Shown one piece after another: positions 1 through 8,804 of a DNA stretch of 64,000 nucleotides. Position 1 is the first letter of the stretch. Every line of letters begins with the position of its first letter. The DNA is from Alphaproteobacteria bacterium (GTDB taxonomy: Bacteria; Pseudomonadota; Alphaproteobacteria; Sphingomonadales; Emcibacteraceae). The translations under genes and the position numbers were made by a program. The DNA is taken from assembly GCA_002401455.1 (NCBI GenBank), contig NVTE01000001.1, positions 255,541 through 319,540 on the forward strand, written 5' to 3'. The notes beneath the pieces are model-generated. The model was not told the DNA's origin and searched no databases. It saw only the letters and a list, made by a program, of their open reading frames with translations.

Positions 1-224
1 AGTACCCGGTCTGCATCCTGATTCTCCAGCAGGATATCGACCCTCACCCGCGGCACATAACCGACAACTTTATCCCGGGCTGACAACAAGTGGTCACGCT
101 CTGAATGGCTGCTATGCCCCTCAACTTTGGTGAAGGTAAAACCCGGCACGAAGTCCAGGGTGCGCAACAGATCCGACAGAGTTTCCTGTCCATTTTTATG
201 AATGATGATAATGAGATTTTTCAT
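1..224 (-). CDS. DUF3240-like protein (partial, C-terminus cut by window edge)
   Basis: A minus-strand frame opens at 224 and runs off the window at position 1, giving about 74 residues beginning MKNLIIIIHKNGQETLSDLL. The short beta-strand start and the later VEGHSSHS and DKVVGYVPRVRVDILL segments resemble DUF3240, a small ferredoxin-like (PII-like) family found beside CzcA-type pumps. Its ATG shares one base with the czcA stop (TGATG), so translational coupling is likely. A small cytosolic metal-sensing or metal-handling role is inferred only from the neighbours. The C-terminus is not visible. Confidence 0.75.
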   Translation of the reverse strand, partial: MKNLIIIIHKNGQETLSDLLRTLDFVPGFTFTKVEGHSSHSERDHLLSARDKVVGYVPRVRVDILLENQDADRV

Positions 225-3200
225 CAGATTTCTCCCTCAATTTGGTCTGCGTTCCGCGCCATGATCCGGCCTTCAATCCAGGCATAGAGTGTGGGCAACA
301 ACACCAGGGTCAACAGGGTTGAGGTGAACAAGCCACCGATCACGACCACGGCCAGTGGCCGCTGCAACTCGGACCCGGGCCCGGTGGCAAAGAGCAGGGG
401 CATCAGGCCAAGACTGGCAATCAGAGCCGTCATCAGAACCGGACGCAGGCGCCGTTCAGCCCCTTCCTGAACCGCCTGAAGAATAGATCGGCCCGCTTCC
501 CGAAGCTGGTTAAAGTAACTGACCATCACCACACCGTTGAGCACCGCCACCCCGAACAGGGTAATGAAGCCAACCGATGCCGGCACCGACAGATACAAGC
601 CCGACAGATACAGGCTGATCACCCCGCCGATCATGGCAAAGGGGATATTCAGCAGGATCAGACCCGCTTGCGACAGGGACCGGAAGGTGGCAAACAGCAT
701 GATGAAAATCAGAACAATGGCGATCGGAACCACCAGCGCCAGGCGGGCAGAAGCCCGTTGCTGATTTTCGAATTGGCCGCCAAAGGTGACATAATAGCCG
801 GGAGGAAGATCCACCTTGGCCTCAATAGACGCCCTGACTTCTTCTACGAAACTGACCACATCACGGTCCTCCACATTGGCCTGGACGACCACATGGCGTT
901 TTGCCGACTCGCGGACAATCTCCACCGGCCCATCGACTTCATAAATGTGCGCCAGACTGCTCAGCGGGATTCTTTCTCCCGCCGGTGTGCCAACCCAGAT
1001 CGCGCCAATGGCCGCAGGTGTCGTCCGGGCCTTTTCAGCATAACGCAGCAACACACCGATCCGTTGATTATCCTCAATAATCTCCGTCACCACCCGACCA
1101 CCAACGCCGACCTCAATCAGGTGATTGATGTCTTCGATGTTAATGCCAAAGCGAGATATAGCCTGGGGTAGAATATCGATCTGCAGGTAAACCTGACCGG
1201 AAAGCTGACCCCGGAAAATATCTACGGCCCCCTCAATATCACTGACCAGGGTTTCGATCTGGCGGGATTTCGCTTCCAGAACCTTCAGGTCATCGCCGTA
1301 GAGTTTGATGGCCATGGCCGCCCGGACACCAGTGAGCATTTCTGATACCCGCATGTCAATGGGCTGGGTAAAGGCAATATCAATACCGATAAAGCCGCCC
1401 AAAATTTCCCGCAGGTTTTCCTGATGTTCCTCAAGGCTAACCGTCCATTCATCCCGCGGCTTGGTGATCAGGAAGTTGTCGGTCTGCTGCAGTCCCATGG
1501 GATCAAGGCGCAGCTCATCGGCCCCGGTCCGGGACACCACACCAATAACCTCTGGCAGGGACATCATAGCTTTCTGATAGGGCACATCCAGCTCCAGGGA
1601 CCGTTCCAGTGAAATACTGGGCAGCTTCTCGATAATAACAACTGTCGTTCCTTCATCCATCACCGGCATGAATTCCTTGCCGATCAACGGAAATATCAGG
1701 ATCGCCACCACCAGACCGCCGACGGCCCCGCCAACCGCTTGCCGGCGATGGGTCAAAGCCCACTGCATCACGGGCAGGTAGACTTTTTTCAGAGTGATCA
1801 TCACCCGACCATCACCCGCTTCATCGCCCCGCATAAGTAAGCTGGCCAGCACCGGAATCACGGTCAACGCCAACAGCAGGGACCCCAAAAGGGCAAAGGA
1901 AATTGTAATCGCCAGCGGTGTAAACATCTTGCCCTCAAGGCCGGTCAGGCTGAACAGCGGCAGGAACACAACAATGATGATCAGGACAGCGGAAATAACC
2001 GGGGTTGCGACCTCCAATGTCGCCCGGTACACCAGATGAAGTCTGCTGACCCCTTTCGGTGCCCGACTGAGCTGGGAATGGATATTTTCCACCACCACAA
2101 CGGCGGCATCCACAAGAATGCCAATGGCCACGGCTAATCCCCCCAAAGACATCAGATTGGCTGTCACGCCAAAGAGGCGCATCATGATGAAGGTGAATAA
2201 GACCGATAACGGTAAAATCAACGCAACAGTCAGTGCCGCACGCAGGTTGCCCAGCATAATAATTAAAACAAGAAGCACCAGGACAACCGCCTCGCCCAGA
2301 GCCTTTTCAACGGTCCAGACGGCGGCCTCAACCAGGTCGGTCCGATCATAAAATGGCACGATACGAACCCCGTCCGGTAAAGAGGGCAACAATGCCTCTA
2401 TCTCGGCCTTAACCCCGTCAATAGTACTCCGGGAGTTGGCCCCTTTGCGCATCAGGACCAGCCCGGTGACAATCTCACCCTTACCGTCCGCAGTCACGGC
2501 CCCGTAACGGGTCATGGAATTAATGCGCACCTCGGCCACATCCCGCACATGCACGGGAATGCCATCGCGACTGGTTACGGTGATGCTGGCGATATCTTCC
2601 AGGCCTTTGAGTTTGCCTTCGGTACGGATCAGCAGGATTTCATTATTGCGGTTAATGCGGTCACCGCCGGCATTGCGGTTGTTATTTTCCAACGCCTGCT
2701 GCAAATCGTTCAGATCAACACCATGCGCCAACATGGCATCAGGATTGGCCACGACCTCGAACACCTTGACGTCACCGCCCAGGGAATTGACATCCGCCAC
2801 CCCATCGACGGTGCGCAGACGGGGACGGATGACCCAGTCCTGTATCCGGCGCAGGTCCTGATTGCTGTAGCCTTCGCCTTCAACCCGGTACATATAGCCT
2901 TCACCCAGCGGGGTGGTAATCGGGCCGAGGCCCCCTTCCACATCGCTCGGCAGAACACTCCAAACCTGATTGAGGCGTTCCGCCACCTGTTGTCGGGCCC
3001 AATAAATATCGGTACCATCTTCAAAATCGATGGTGATGATGCTCAGGGCATATTTGGTCATCGAGCGCAGGATTTTCTGACGGGGCAGGCCCTGCATTTC
3101 CAACTCAATTGGTATGGTTATCCGGCTCTCGACCTCTAGGGGAGACAGGCCGTTGGCCTTGACGATGATTTGGACCTGAGGCGCGGCAATATCCGGGAAG

Positions 3201-3313
3201 GCATCAATGGGCAGCGTATTATAAGCCCAGATACCCCCCGCACTGAGGGACACGGCCATAAGCAAAATCATAAGTCGCTGGATCAGCGAAAAACGGATCA
3301 GTGAGGCAATCAT
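224..3313 (-). CDS. czcA: CzcA/CusA-family heavy-metal RND efflux pump, inner-membrane subunit
   Basis: A 1029-residue protein of full RND length. It has an N-terminal membrane helix, a large periplasmic loop, a helix bundle around residues 340-500, a second periplasmic loop and a C-terminal bundle. It would export metal cations from periplasm or cytoplasm using the proton gradient, as the trimeric core of a CzcCBA-type complex. The helix 4 motif reads AIGILVDAAVVVVEN (about 396-410). Asp402 and Glu409 of the proton relay are present, but the first Asp of the classic Zn/Co/Cd DFG motif is Ala396, as in CusA-type Cu/Ag pumps. The periplasmic segment DPMGLQQTDNF is closer to CzcA. The substrate is therefore unresolved. 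It follows czcB by 3 bases and overlaps the DUF3240 gene by one. Confidence 0.93.
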   Translation of the reverse strand: MIASLIRFSLIQRLMILLMAVSLSAGGIWAYNTLPIDAFPDIAAPQVQIIVKANGLSPLEVESRITIPIELEMQGLPRQKILRSMTKYALSIITIDFEDGTDIYWARQQVAERLNQVWSVLPSDVEGGLGPITTPLGEGYMYRVEGEGYSNQDLRRIQDWVIRPRLRTVDGVADVNSLGGDVKVFEVVANPDAMLAHGVDLNDLQQALENNNRNAGGDRINRNNEILLIRTEGKLKGLEDIASITVTSRDGIPVHVRDVAEVRINSMTRYGAVTADGKGEIVTGLVLMRKGANSRSTIDGVKAEIEALLPSLPDGVRIVPFYDRTDLVEAAVWTVEKALGEAVVLVLLVLIIMLGNLRAALTVALILPLSVLFTFIMMRLFGVTANLMSLGGLAVAIGILVDAAVVVVENIHSQLSRAPKGVSRLHLVYRATLEVATPVISAVLIIIVVFLPLFSLTGLEGKMFTPLAITISFALLGSLLLALTVIPVLASLLMRGDEAGDGRVMITLKKVYLPVMQWALTHRRQAVGGAVGGLVVAILIFPLIGKEFMPVMDEGTTVVIIEKLPSISLERSLELDVPYQKAMMSLPEVIGVVSRTGADELRLDPMGLQQTDNFLITKPRDEWTVSLEEHQENLREILGGFIGIDIAFTQPIDMRVSEMLTGVRAAMAIKLYGDDLKVLEAKSRQIETLVSDIEGAVDIFRGQLSGQVYLQIDILPQAISRFGINIEDINHLIEVGVGGRVVTEIIEDNQRIGVLLRYAEKARTTPAAIGAIWVGTPAGERIPLSSLAHIYEVDGPVEIVRESAKRHVVVQANVEDRDVVSFVEEVRASIEAKVDLPPGYYVTFGGQFENQQRASARLALVVPIAIVLIFIMLFATFRSLSQAGLILLNIPFAMIGGVISLYLSGLYLSVPASVGFITLFGVAVLNGVVMVSYFNQLREAGRSILQAVQEGAERRLRPVLMTALIASLGLMPLLFATGPGSELQRPLAVVVIGGLFTSTLLTLVLLPTLYAWIEGRIMARNADQIEGEI

Positions 3314-3316
3314 GGC

Positions 3317-4429
3317 TTATTCTCCCCCCTGATACTGCCAGTGGGACTTTAATTCAGCCACCCCTGTGGTAACGATCCTGACGCCGCTGTCAATACCACT
3401 GTGGATCGGAACCCAGCCATTTGCTTCAGCACCAATCATGATGGCTTGGGGCATATAGCGACCCTCGCCCATAATTCTAAACAGATAGGCCTGGTTGCCA
3501 ACCCGGAAGACGGCAGAGGCCGGGGCCATCAAGCCCTGACGGGCCACGGTGTCAAGACTGACCTCGACATACATACCCGGGCGCAATTCACCCGTTGGAT
3601 TTTCCAGGATGATTCGCCCAGCTACAGTCTGGCTTTGCAGATCAACCTCAGCCCCCAGGGAGCTAAGGTTCCCGCCATAGGTTTTAGAGGCATTGGCCTG
3701 AGAATGGATCACCGCATCAACCCCTGGCACAACTTGTGACAGGCTGGCCACCGGGATTTTTACCATCGCCCAGACAACACTAAGGTCGTCAATATGAAAA
3801 GCGGCCTGCCCGATCTCGAGCAGTTGACCCGCTTCAATATCCACACCTGTGACCGTGCCATCAACAGGACTGATCAGATCAATCGCCGCCAGCTTGTCCG
3901 GCTGCGCGGGGAGTTGCGTAATTTGCCCCGCCGTCAGGCCGGCGATCGACAACATGCGACGCCGGGCCTCCAGGATGGCCTGGGCGCCTTTATAAGAACT
4001 TTCCACCTTGCGCCAGCGGCTTTCTGATACGACACCTTCCTGCCACAGGCCTTCTATGCGTTTACGATCACCCTGAGCCAGATCAAAAAGGGCCAAGGCT
4101 TCCAGATACTCGGCCTGAGCCTTTCCCAGGCTGGGGCTGCGAAGACGAGCCAGAACCTGTCCCTTGCGGACCTTCTGATGAGCGACGACCTGCACATCAT
4201 AGACAATGCCGCCAACAATTGAGGCGACCCGGTGGGTCCGGCGCTGGTCGGCGGTCAGAACGCCATTGAGCTGCAATTGATGACTATTTTCGCGGTGGGT
4301 CACCGTCGATGTTGTCAGGGTGATATTGCTGAGTTGGGTGGGCGTTAACTGCAGTTCGGCAGCCTGAGCCTGTGACAGCAACACTGCCGGAACCACCAAT
4401 AGAAAGAAGGTTTTGAGGGGGGTATTCAT
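3317..4429 (-). CDS. czcB: CzcB/CusB-family periplasmic adaptor of the RND pump
   Basis: A 370-residue membrane fusion protein with an N-terminal signal peptide ending near AQAAE. It contains a barrel-sandwich (lipoyl-like) half near residues 75-100 with the motif VAHQKVRKGQVLARL, a helical hairpin at about 105-165, and a second lipoyl half at about 185-215 (SPVDGTVTGVDIEAGQLLE). Beta-barrel and membrane-proximal domains follow to the C-terminus. Such adaptors join the inner-membrane pump to the outer-membrane channel. There is no Met- or His-rich N-terminal extension of the CusB or CzcB kind, so the sequence does not settle the metal. It sits between czcC (2 bases upstream) and czcA (3 bases downstream), clearly in one operon. 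Confidence 0.92.
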   Translation of the reverse strand: MNTPLKTFFLLVVPAVLLSQAQAAELQLTPTQLSNITLTTSTVTHRENSHQLQLNGVLTADQRRTHRVASIVGGIVYDVQVVAHQKVRKGQVLARLRSPSLGKAQAEYLEALALFDLAQGDRKRIEGLWQEGVVSESRWRKVESSYKGAQAILEARRRMLSIAGLTAGQITQLPAQPDKLAAIDLISPVDGTVTGVDIEAGQLLEIGQAAFHIDDLSVVWAMVKIPVASLSQVVPGVDAVIHSQANASKTYGGNLSSLGAEVDLQSQTVAGRIILENPTGELRPGMYVEVSLDTVARQGLMAPASAVFRVGNQAYLFRIMGEGRYMPQAIMIGAEANGWVPIHSGIDSGVRIVTTGVAELKSHWQYQGGE

Positions 4430-4431
4430 TT

Positions 4432-5715
4432 TTAATTATCCTGTCCGGTAGTGAAAATTGAATGTCCGGCGGCAAGTCTCAGTTCAGCAGCTTCCAACCA
4501 GGCGTCTTGTAATAATTCCAGATAGCCCGTCTGGGCATCAAAATAGATGTTATTGGCATCAATCAGAGACAATATCTCCACCTCGCCGGCAGCATAGGCC
4601 TTGCGGGTCATGTCGAAGACACGACGGGAGGGCTGAAACACATTCAATCGATAATGCGCCCCCTGCTCTATCAGGTGATTGAGATGAAGATAATTCTGCC
4701 GCACGCTGCTTTTCAGATCACGGTGCAGAATTTCCACATCAGCATAGCTCTGTTGAACCCGGGCCCGGGTTTCCGTCAACCGTCCGCCCTGCCGATCCCA
4801 GAGGGGGACCGTGAAGCTCAGGCCGATGCCATGAGAGTTTTGCACCCTGCCCCCCAGAAAATCCCGTTCCCGGTACATGTTCACAGATAATTTTGGCAGA
4901 CGATTGGCCTTGGCCAACGCGACACTGGCCGTCGCTCCTTTGACCCGGTTATCGGCAGCCTGCATCAGCGGATGGTCGGGAACCGTCGCCAGATAGGCCG
5001 TCAAGGGAGCCAAATTTTCGATCGGGGCCAGCGCCTTCAATTCAGGCAAGGCTCCTATGGGAAGGTTCAGAAGGGACCGGAACTGGCTGAGGGTCTCGTT
5101 ATATTCGCCTTCGGCCTTATCCGACAATTGTTTCGCAGTCTCCCGGACCAGGTCCAGACGTGTGCGTTCCAATATCGCCATGTCGCCAGATTTTTCTCTT
5201 TGACGGCCCACATCTTTCAGGTCGCTGGCAAAGGCCAGACGCTCTTGCTCAAGCTCGTATTTGGCAGAGGCAAACTGCAGCCGGTGGAACCGAATGGAAA
5301 TTTGCCGTTCCAGGTCCAGGTGCTGATAGTCACCCTGGGCGATGGAGGCCGAGAGCCCCGCGCGGGCAATTGATTTCTTCTGTGACCGCTGACCAAAGAG
5401 GGGGACCGGTTGTGAGAGGGCAAACTGGGTCAGGTCCTGGCCACCCGTACCATCATCAAGACCAATTTTATTACTCATCAGAACAGATAATGTTGGGTTT
5501 TTCCAAGCTCCAGCCTGCCTCAGGGCACCCCGATGAGCTTGAATATTTGCGGCGGCGACTTTGCTTTCCGGCGCAATCCTGACCACCCGTTCGATGCTGC
5601 TTTCCAGCGTCCAGTATTGCTGATTTTCTGCCTGGGCAGAAACCGGGGAGGCTCCCATCAGGACAGAGAGAAATCCTGCCGATAATGACCGGCATTTCCA
5701 TTGAATTAACGACAT
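4432..5715 (-). CDS. czcC: CzcC-like TolC-family outer-membrane factor
   Basis: A 427-residue outer-membrane efflux protein. A signal peptide ends near PVSAQAE, followed by two repeated long-helix halves characteristic of the TolC/OEP family, for example the segment with ESKVAAANIQAHRGALRQAG early and its counterpart around DNRVKGATASVALAKANRLP. It would form the outer-membrane/periplasmic channel for the CzcBA complex. The gene is the first of the tight czcCBA set. About 50 bases separate it from the upstream membrane-anchor gene, so it is probably cotranscribed with the hupE-like gene. Confidence 0.9.
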   Translation of the reverse strand: MSLIQWKCRSLSAGFLSVLMGASPVSAQAENQQYWTLESSIERVVRIAPESKVAAANIQAHRGALRQAGAWKNPTLSVLMSNKIGLDDGTGGQDLTQFALSQPVPLFGQRSQKKSIARAGLSASIAQGDYQHLDLERQISIRFHRLQFASAKYELEQERLAFASDLKDVGRQREKSGDMAILERTRLDLVRETAKQLSDKAEGEYNETLSQFRSLLNLPIGALPELKALAPIENLAPLTAYLATVPDHPLMQAADNRVKGATASVALAKANRLPKLSVNMYRERDFLGGRVQNSHGIGLSFTVPLWDRQGGRLTETRARVQQSYADVEILHRDLKSSVRQNYLHLNHLIEQGAHYRLNVFQPSRRVFDMTRKAYAAGEVEILSLIDANNIYFDAQTGYLELLQDAWLEAAELRLAAGHSIFTTGQDN

Positions 5716-5764
5716 TTATTTCACCATTTATCTTATTATATTGTAGTTGGGGGCGGCAGTTTAA

Positions 5765-6325
5765 TCACTTCTTAGCAATGATTTCATAGGACCCTTCAGT
5801 GGTTAAGGTTACCTCTATGTCTTCACCGCTTTTATTCTTCCAGTACCAGCCATGGATCCCGGTAAAGGGGGCTGTGAAGGTCCCGCTGACTTCCTCTGCA
5901 GTGCTGATGGTGAAACTTTCAAAAAATCCGGTCGTATCGCCCTCAGGTTCCCCATGAAAATCAAAATAGAGCGGCACATCTTCACTGCTCCAGGAGTATT
6001 TAAGGCGGCCACCTTCTAACAGGTGGAATTTATATTCCACCCCATAGCCCGCCGGCACCGTAACCATGGTGGTGTCGGACCGGACGGCAACGACAGGAAC
6101 GACAGGAACAACAACGGCCAAGCTGTCCTTTGCACTGGCAGCACTTGGGGAGGATGTCGCTGACAGCTCCATCACCCCAAGTGCCTTGCCAACCCCCGTC
6201 GGATCCAGATGATATTCGGCCGGTAAAATCACAGTCACCAGCAGGACGCCCGCCACCAGCCCGGCATAAACCGTGGCTTTGAGCAGTGTTTTTGTCGATT
6301 GAACAGGTATGGAGATTTCAGTCAT
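5765..6325 (-). CDS. Membrane-anchored periplasmic protein next to the metal pump
   Basis: A 186-residue protein with a short cytosolic N-terminus, one membrane helix around residues 17-35 (YAGLVAGVLLVTVILP) and a periplasmic remainder. The C-terminal region (from about residue 85) is beta-rich with aromatic patches such as GVEYKFHLLEGGRLKYSW and HGWYWKN. Proteins of this layout, often called transmembrane anchor proteins, recur beside HupE and CzcABC genes. No catalytic motif was recognised. It lies 25 bases after the hupE-like gene and 49 before czcC. A structural or accessory role in the efflux system is inferred. Confidence 0.7.
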   Translation of the reverse strand: MTEISIPVQSTKTLLKATVYAGLVAGVLLVTVILPAEYHLDPTGVGKALGVMELSATSSPSAASAKDSLAVVVPVVPVVAVRSDTTMVTVPAGYGVEYKFHLLEGGRLKYSWSSEDVPLYFDFHGEPEGDTTGFFESFTISTAEEVSGTFTAPFTGIHGWYWKNKSGEDIEVTLTTEGSYEIIAKK

Positions 6326-6350
6326 AATAAATCCTTTAATAAATCCCTCA

Positions 6351-7049
6351 TTAAACTAGGATATAGCCGGTCATTTGATAAACCATCAGCATCATGCCGC
6401 CACTCATCAGCAAACTGTTTGCCACCACTGACGACCCCAGAAATTTGGGATGTTTCCGCCAATAGCTCATGGCGATTAGAATCAGGCTCAAGGCAATGAC
6501 CTGCCCCAACTCCACCCCCACATTGAAGGCAATGAGGTTTTCCAGCAGTCCCTCTTTAGGGAAATCAAACTCCTGCAATTTAGCGGCCAGGCCAAAACCA
6601 TGGAACAGGCCGAAAATCAGCACCGCTGCTTTAGTATTGGGCTGTACACCAAAAATCCGTTTAAAGCCCCCCAGGTTATCAAAGCCCTTGTAAACAACCG
6701 AGAAGCCAATGATGGCATCAATGAGATAAGCATTTATGGCAATGTCATTGAGCACCCCAAACATCAGGGTCAGGCTGTGACCCAGGGTGAAAAAACTGAC
6801 ATAAATCAAAACATCCCTGGAGCGGAACAAAAAGAAAATAACCCCGACCAGAAACAACAGGTGATCATAACCCGTGACCATATGTTTTGCGCCAATATAG
6901 AGGAAAGGAATGATCGACACGCCTTGGTTACTGACCAGGAATTGTTTGGTATTTTCATCTACCCCGTGGGCAAACGCGCCTGAGGAGAGGACCAACATGC
7001 CAATCACTATCAGGCCAGCGGCCTTTAATATCTTTGTTAACATAGTCAC
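6351..7049 (-). CDS. HupE/UreJ-family membrane protein
   Basis: A 232-residue multi-pass membrane protein with a probable cleaved leader and six or so further helices. The family core is visible: GAKHMVTGYDHLLFLVGV with conserved His and Asp residues (about 53-70), FTLGHSLTLMFG (about 87-98) and GLFHGFGLAAKL (about 147-158). HupE/UreJ proteins are linked to nickel or cobalt permeation, but many alphaproteobacterial members lie next to CzcABC pumps with no known substrate. It is the first gene of the minus-strand run to czcA. A palindromic candidate operator lies at 7093-7109, and GGTGA precedes the ATG. Confidence 0.82.
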   Translation of the reverse strand: MTMLTKILKAAGLIVIGMLVLSSGAFAHGVDENTKQFLVSNQGVSIIPFLYIGAKHMVTGYDHLLFLVGVIFFLFRSRDVLIYVSFFTLGHSLTLMFGVLNDIAINAYLIDAIIGFSVVYKGFDNLGGFKRIFGVQPNTKAAVLIFGLFHGFGLAAKLQEFDFPKEGLLENLIAFNVGVELGQVIALSLILIAMSYWRKHPKFLGSSVVANSLLMSGGMMLMVYQMTGYILV

Positions 7050-7092
7050 CTGTGGTGCCTCCGATTTATTATCCTGTTTTCAGGCCCGCAAT

Positions 7093-7109
7093 ACCGATTA
7101 ACCATCGGT
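7093..7109. promoter_or_regulatory. Candidate BlaI-type operator upstream of the hupE-czc run
   Basis: The inverted repeat ACCGAT-TAACC-ATCGGT has perfect 6-base arms and a 5-base spacer. It lies 44 bases before the hupE-like ATG. The same layout with one arm changed occurs at 8599-8615 before blaI. Sharing between the two transcription units suggests that the BlaI-like repressor binds both. This is an inference from the repeat, not a known consensus. Confidence 0.5.
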
Positions 7110-7156
7110 TTTTTGGATGTAAAAAAACTAATTTTGGACATACAGCCCCCCCCCCT

Positions 7157-8149
7157 CTAATGAGGGAACTGATCGAGGAAATTCTCAATCATACGATGAA
7201 GTTGCAAGCTATTTACGGATACGGTAAATAATACCAGGGCAAGAGTGCCGAAAAACCAGTTGGCGTTAAAGGACCGGCCCTCTGTATCATCCAGAAGGGT
7301 CTTAACCCGTTCCACAACAGTATTGCCCCCGACCCCAAGTGCGACAGACCCTGTTGCAATGAAATCGCCCCGGTAAAGTCGTTCAATAGCAACCAGGGTT
7401 TCGGCAACTTCAACCCGGTTGCCGGTCATGACCGCCGCCGTTTCATCACAGGCTTTTTCTGTCGCCAGCGACAGCTGGGCCAACAAAGTCTTGCGGATTG
7501 ACGGAAAATGCAGCAGCGATACGGCGCGGGCGATGGTATGACGCAGCACATCATGATATTTTTTATGGTCCCCCTCATGGGCCAATACAATATCCAACTG
7601 CCGGTCCGACAGATTTTTCTTCAGGGCGGTTGAGATGAAGACGATTGGCTTGATCAAACCGGTAATAAAAGCAAAAGGGCAGTCGTCCTTCACCAGCCAG
7701 ACATCCTGCTTTACAAAAACTTTATCAGCGGCATTGAACCGGCGGCCAAAACGGTATGACCGCATGATATCCCGCAGCAGAACAGCGCCACTGGCGATAA
7801 TTACCAGGGAAGACGCAATACTCAGCCATGTCAGCCAATGCCCCATCGGCAGGGGCTCCAGAACTGTGCATAAATGAGAATGGCTGTTGGCGTGAATGTC
7901 ACAATGGGCCGGGCCAAAACCAAACACATTAAGCAAGTTGGGAAAAAAGCTTATCCCCAAGGTAAGGATGACCATAAGCAAGGGCAACGTGCAGATAAAG
8001 ATAAGTATATTGGCCTGTAACCGGGCTGGTAAGAGCTGAATTTTATTCTGGACCAAGGGAAAAATGAACCGGCTGATCAGGGCAACGCTGACGACAACAA
8101 ATGCCGCAAGAATCAATATCTGCTGAACCAGGCCCAAGGAGAAAATCAT
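7157..8149 (-). CDS. M56-family (BlaR1-like) membrane metalloprotease
   Basis: A 330-residue protein with membrane helices at about residues 8-30, 45-72 and 100-125 and near the C-terminus (about 300-320). A cytosolic gluzincin-type protease core carries HEGDH around residue 190 (LAHEGDHKKYHD) and a downstream glutamate in ATEKACDETAA. It lacks the penicillin-binding sensor domain of BlaR1, so the signal is not a beta-lactam by this evidence. In BlaR1/BlaI pairs the protease inactivates the repressor when a signal is sensed. Its ATG overlaps the blaI stop by 4 bases, so the two are translated together. The adjacent metal-efflux genes suggest a metal or envelope-stress signal. Confidence 0.85.
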   Translation of the reverse strand: MIFSLGLVQQILILAAFVVVSVALISRFIFPLVQNKIQLLPARLQANILIFICTLPLLMVILTLGISFFPNLLNVFGFGPAHCDIHANSHSHLCTVLEPLPMGHWLTWLSIASSLVIIASGAVLLRDIMRSYRFGRRFNAADKVFVKQDVWLVKDDCPFAFITGLIKPIVFISTALKKNLSDRQLDIVLAHEGDHKKYHDVLRHTIARAVSLLHFPSIRKTLLAQLSLATEKACDETAAVMTGNRVEVAETLVAIERLYRGDFIATGSVALGVGGNTVVERVKTLLDDTEGRSFNANWFFGTLALVLFTVSVNSLQLHRMIENFLDQFPH

Positions 8150-8544
8150 GTGATTTCATCCTTGTTTTTTCGTTGAGCGATCAACTGCTCCAACTGCGCC
8201 AGGCTACTGTCATCCAACCGCGCGGTAATTTCAACAAAAGCGGCCAATACCGAATTGGTTTGTCCCTCGGCAATCTCCGAGGTCAGGTCATCAATTCGCC
8301 GGGTGAGAAGCTGGGTACGGTCAACCTCGGCCTTATAACGATAGGCGTGACTGACTTTCGTACGCGACAACAGGTCCTTCTTGAACAGACGCTCAAGCGT
8401 TGACTGGATGGTATTGACCGAAATTCCCCGTTCTGCGCCAATGACCAGATGCAGCGATTTTGCATCACAGGCTTCATGGGACCAGAGGTAGTTCAATACC
8501 GCAAGCTCCAGCTGCCCCAAACGCAATGTTGAATGTGTTAACAA
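8146..8544 (-). CDS. BlaI/MecI/CopY-family transcriptional repressor
   Basis: A 132-residue winged-helix repressor. The DNA-binding domain covers about residues 8-80 (LGQLELAVLNYLW, then ISVNTIQSTLERLFKKDLLSR), and a C-terminal dimerisation helix region follows. Family members repress target promoters until cleaved by a BlaR1-type protease. That partner is encoded immediately downstream with a 4-base overlap. The start appears to be TTG at 8544 with GGTGAAGG just before it; no ATG in frame gives a full domain. A TTGACA -35-like element (reverse strand of 8605-8610) lies inside the palindrome at 8599-8615, which fits autorepression. Confidence 0.88.
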   Translation of the reverse strand: MLTHSTLRLGQLELAVLNYLWSHEACDAKSLHLVIGAERGISVNTIQSTLERLFKKDLLSRTKVSHAYRYKAEVDRTQLLTRRIDDLTSEIAEGQTNSVLAAFVEITARLDDSSLAQLEQLIAQRKNKDEIT

Positions 8545-8598
8545 GCTTCCTTCACCTGTGGACTGTTTATCATGAGATCACCTTTTAGTGCCTATAAC

Positions 8599-8615
8599 TC
8601 CGACTGTCAATCGGT
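8599..8615. promoter_or_regulatory. Candidate BlaI operator overlapping its own promoter
   Basis: The sequence TCCGAC-TGTCA-ATCGGT has the same 6-5-6 spacing as the perfect palindrome at 7093-7109. On the minus strand its centre spells TTGACA, a good -35 element for the blaI-M56 unit. Binding here would block RNA polymerase. The assignment rests on the repeated motif and gene context. Confidence 0.45.
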
Positions 8616-8804
8616 ATTTCAATATCCACAAACTGATAGAACCGACCTATGACATGGGACGGCACCATGAACAGTTTCAGAGGCGGGGTATTATTTTGCA
8701 AAGCCTGAGGAGTGATTCAAATGGTGTTCAGTCTGGTAAAGACCAAAAATATAGACTATCGTTAGACTTTTACCACCCCCCGGAACCCCTTAAGGCTTCT
8801 TTGT

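Noticed and set aside
7146..7155. Ten-C run as a phase-variation switch
   Set aside because: It lies in the non-coding gap between the M56 stop and the hupE promoter region, so it does not change a reading frame. Other C runs at 26491 and 26584 are also non-coding.
8146..8149. Frameshifted fusion of BlaI and M56 protease
   Set aside because: The 4-base overlap is an ordinary ATGA coupling. Both proteins are of normal family length.
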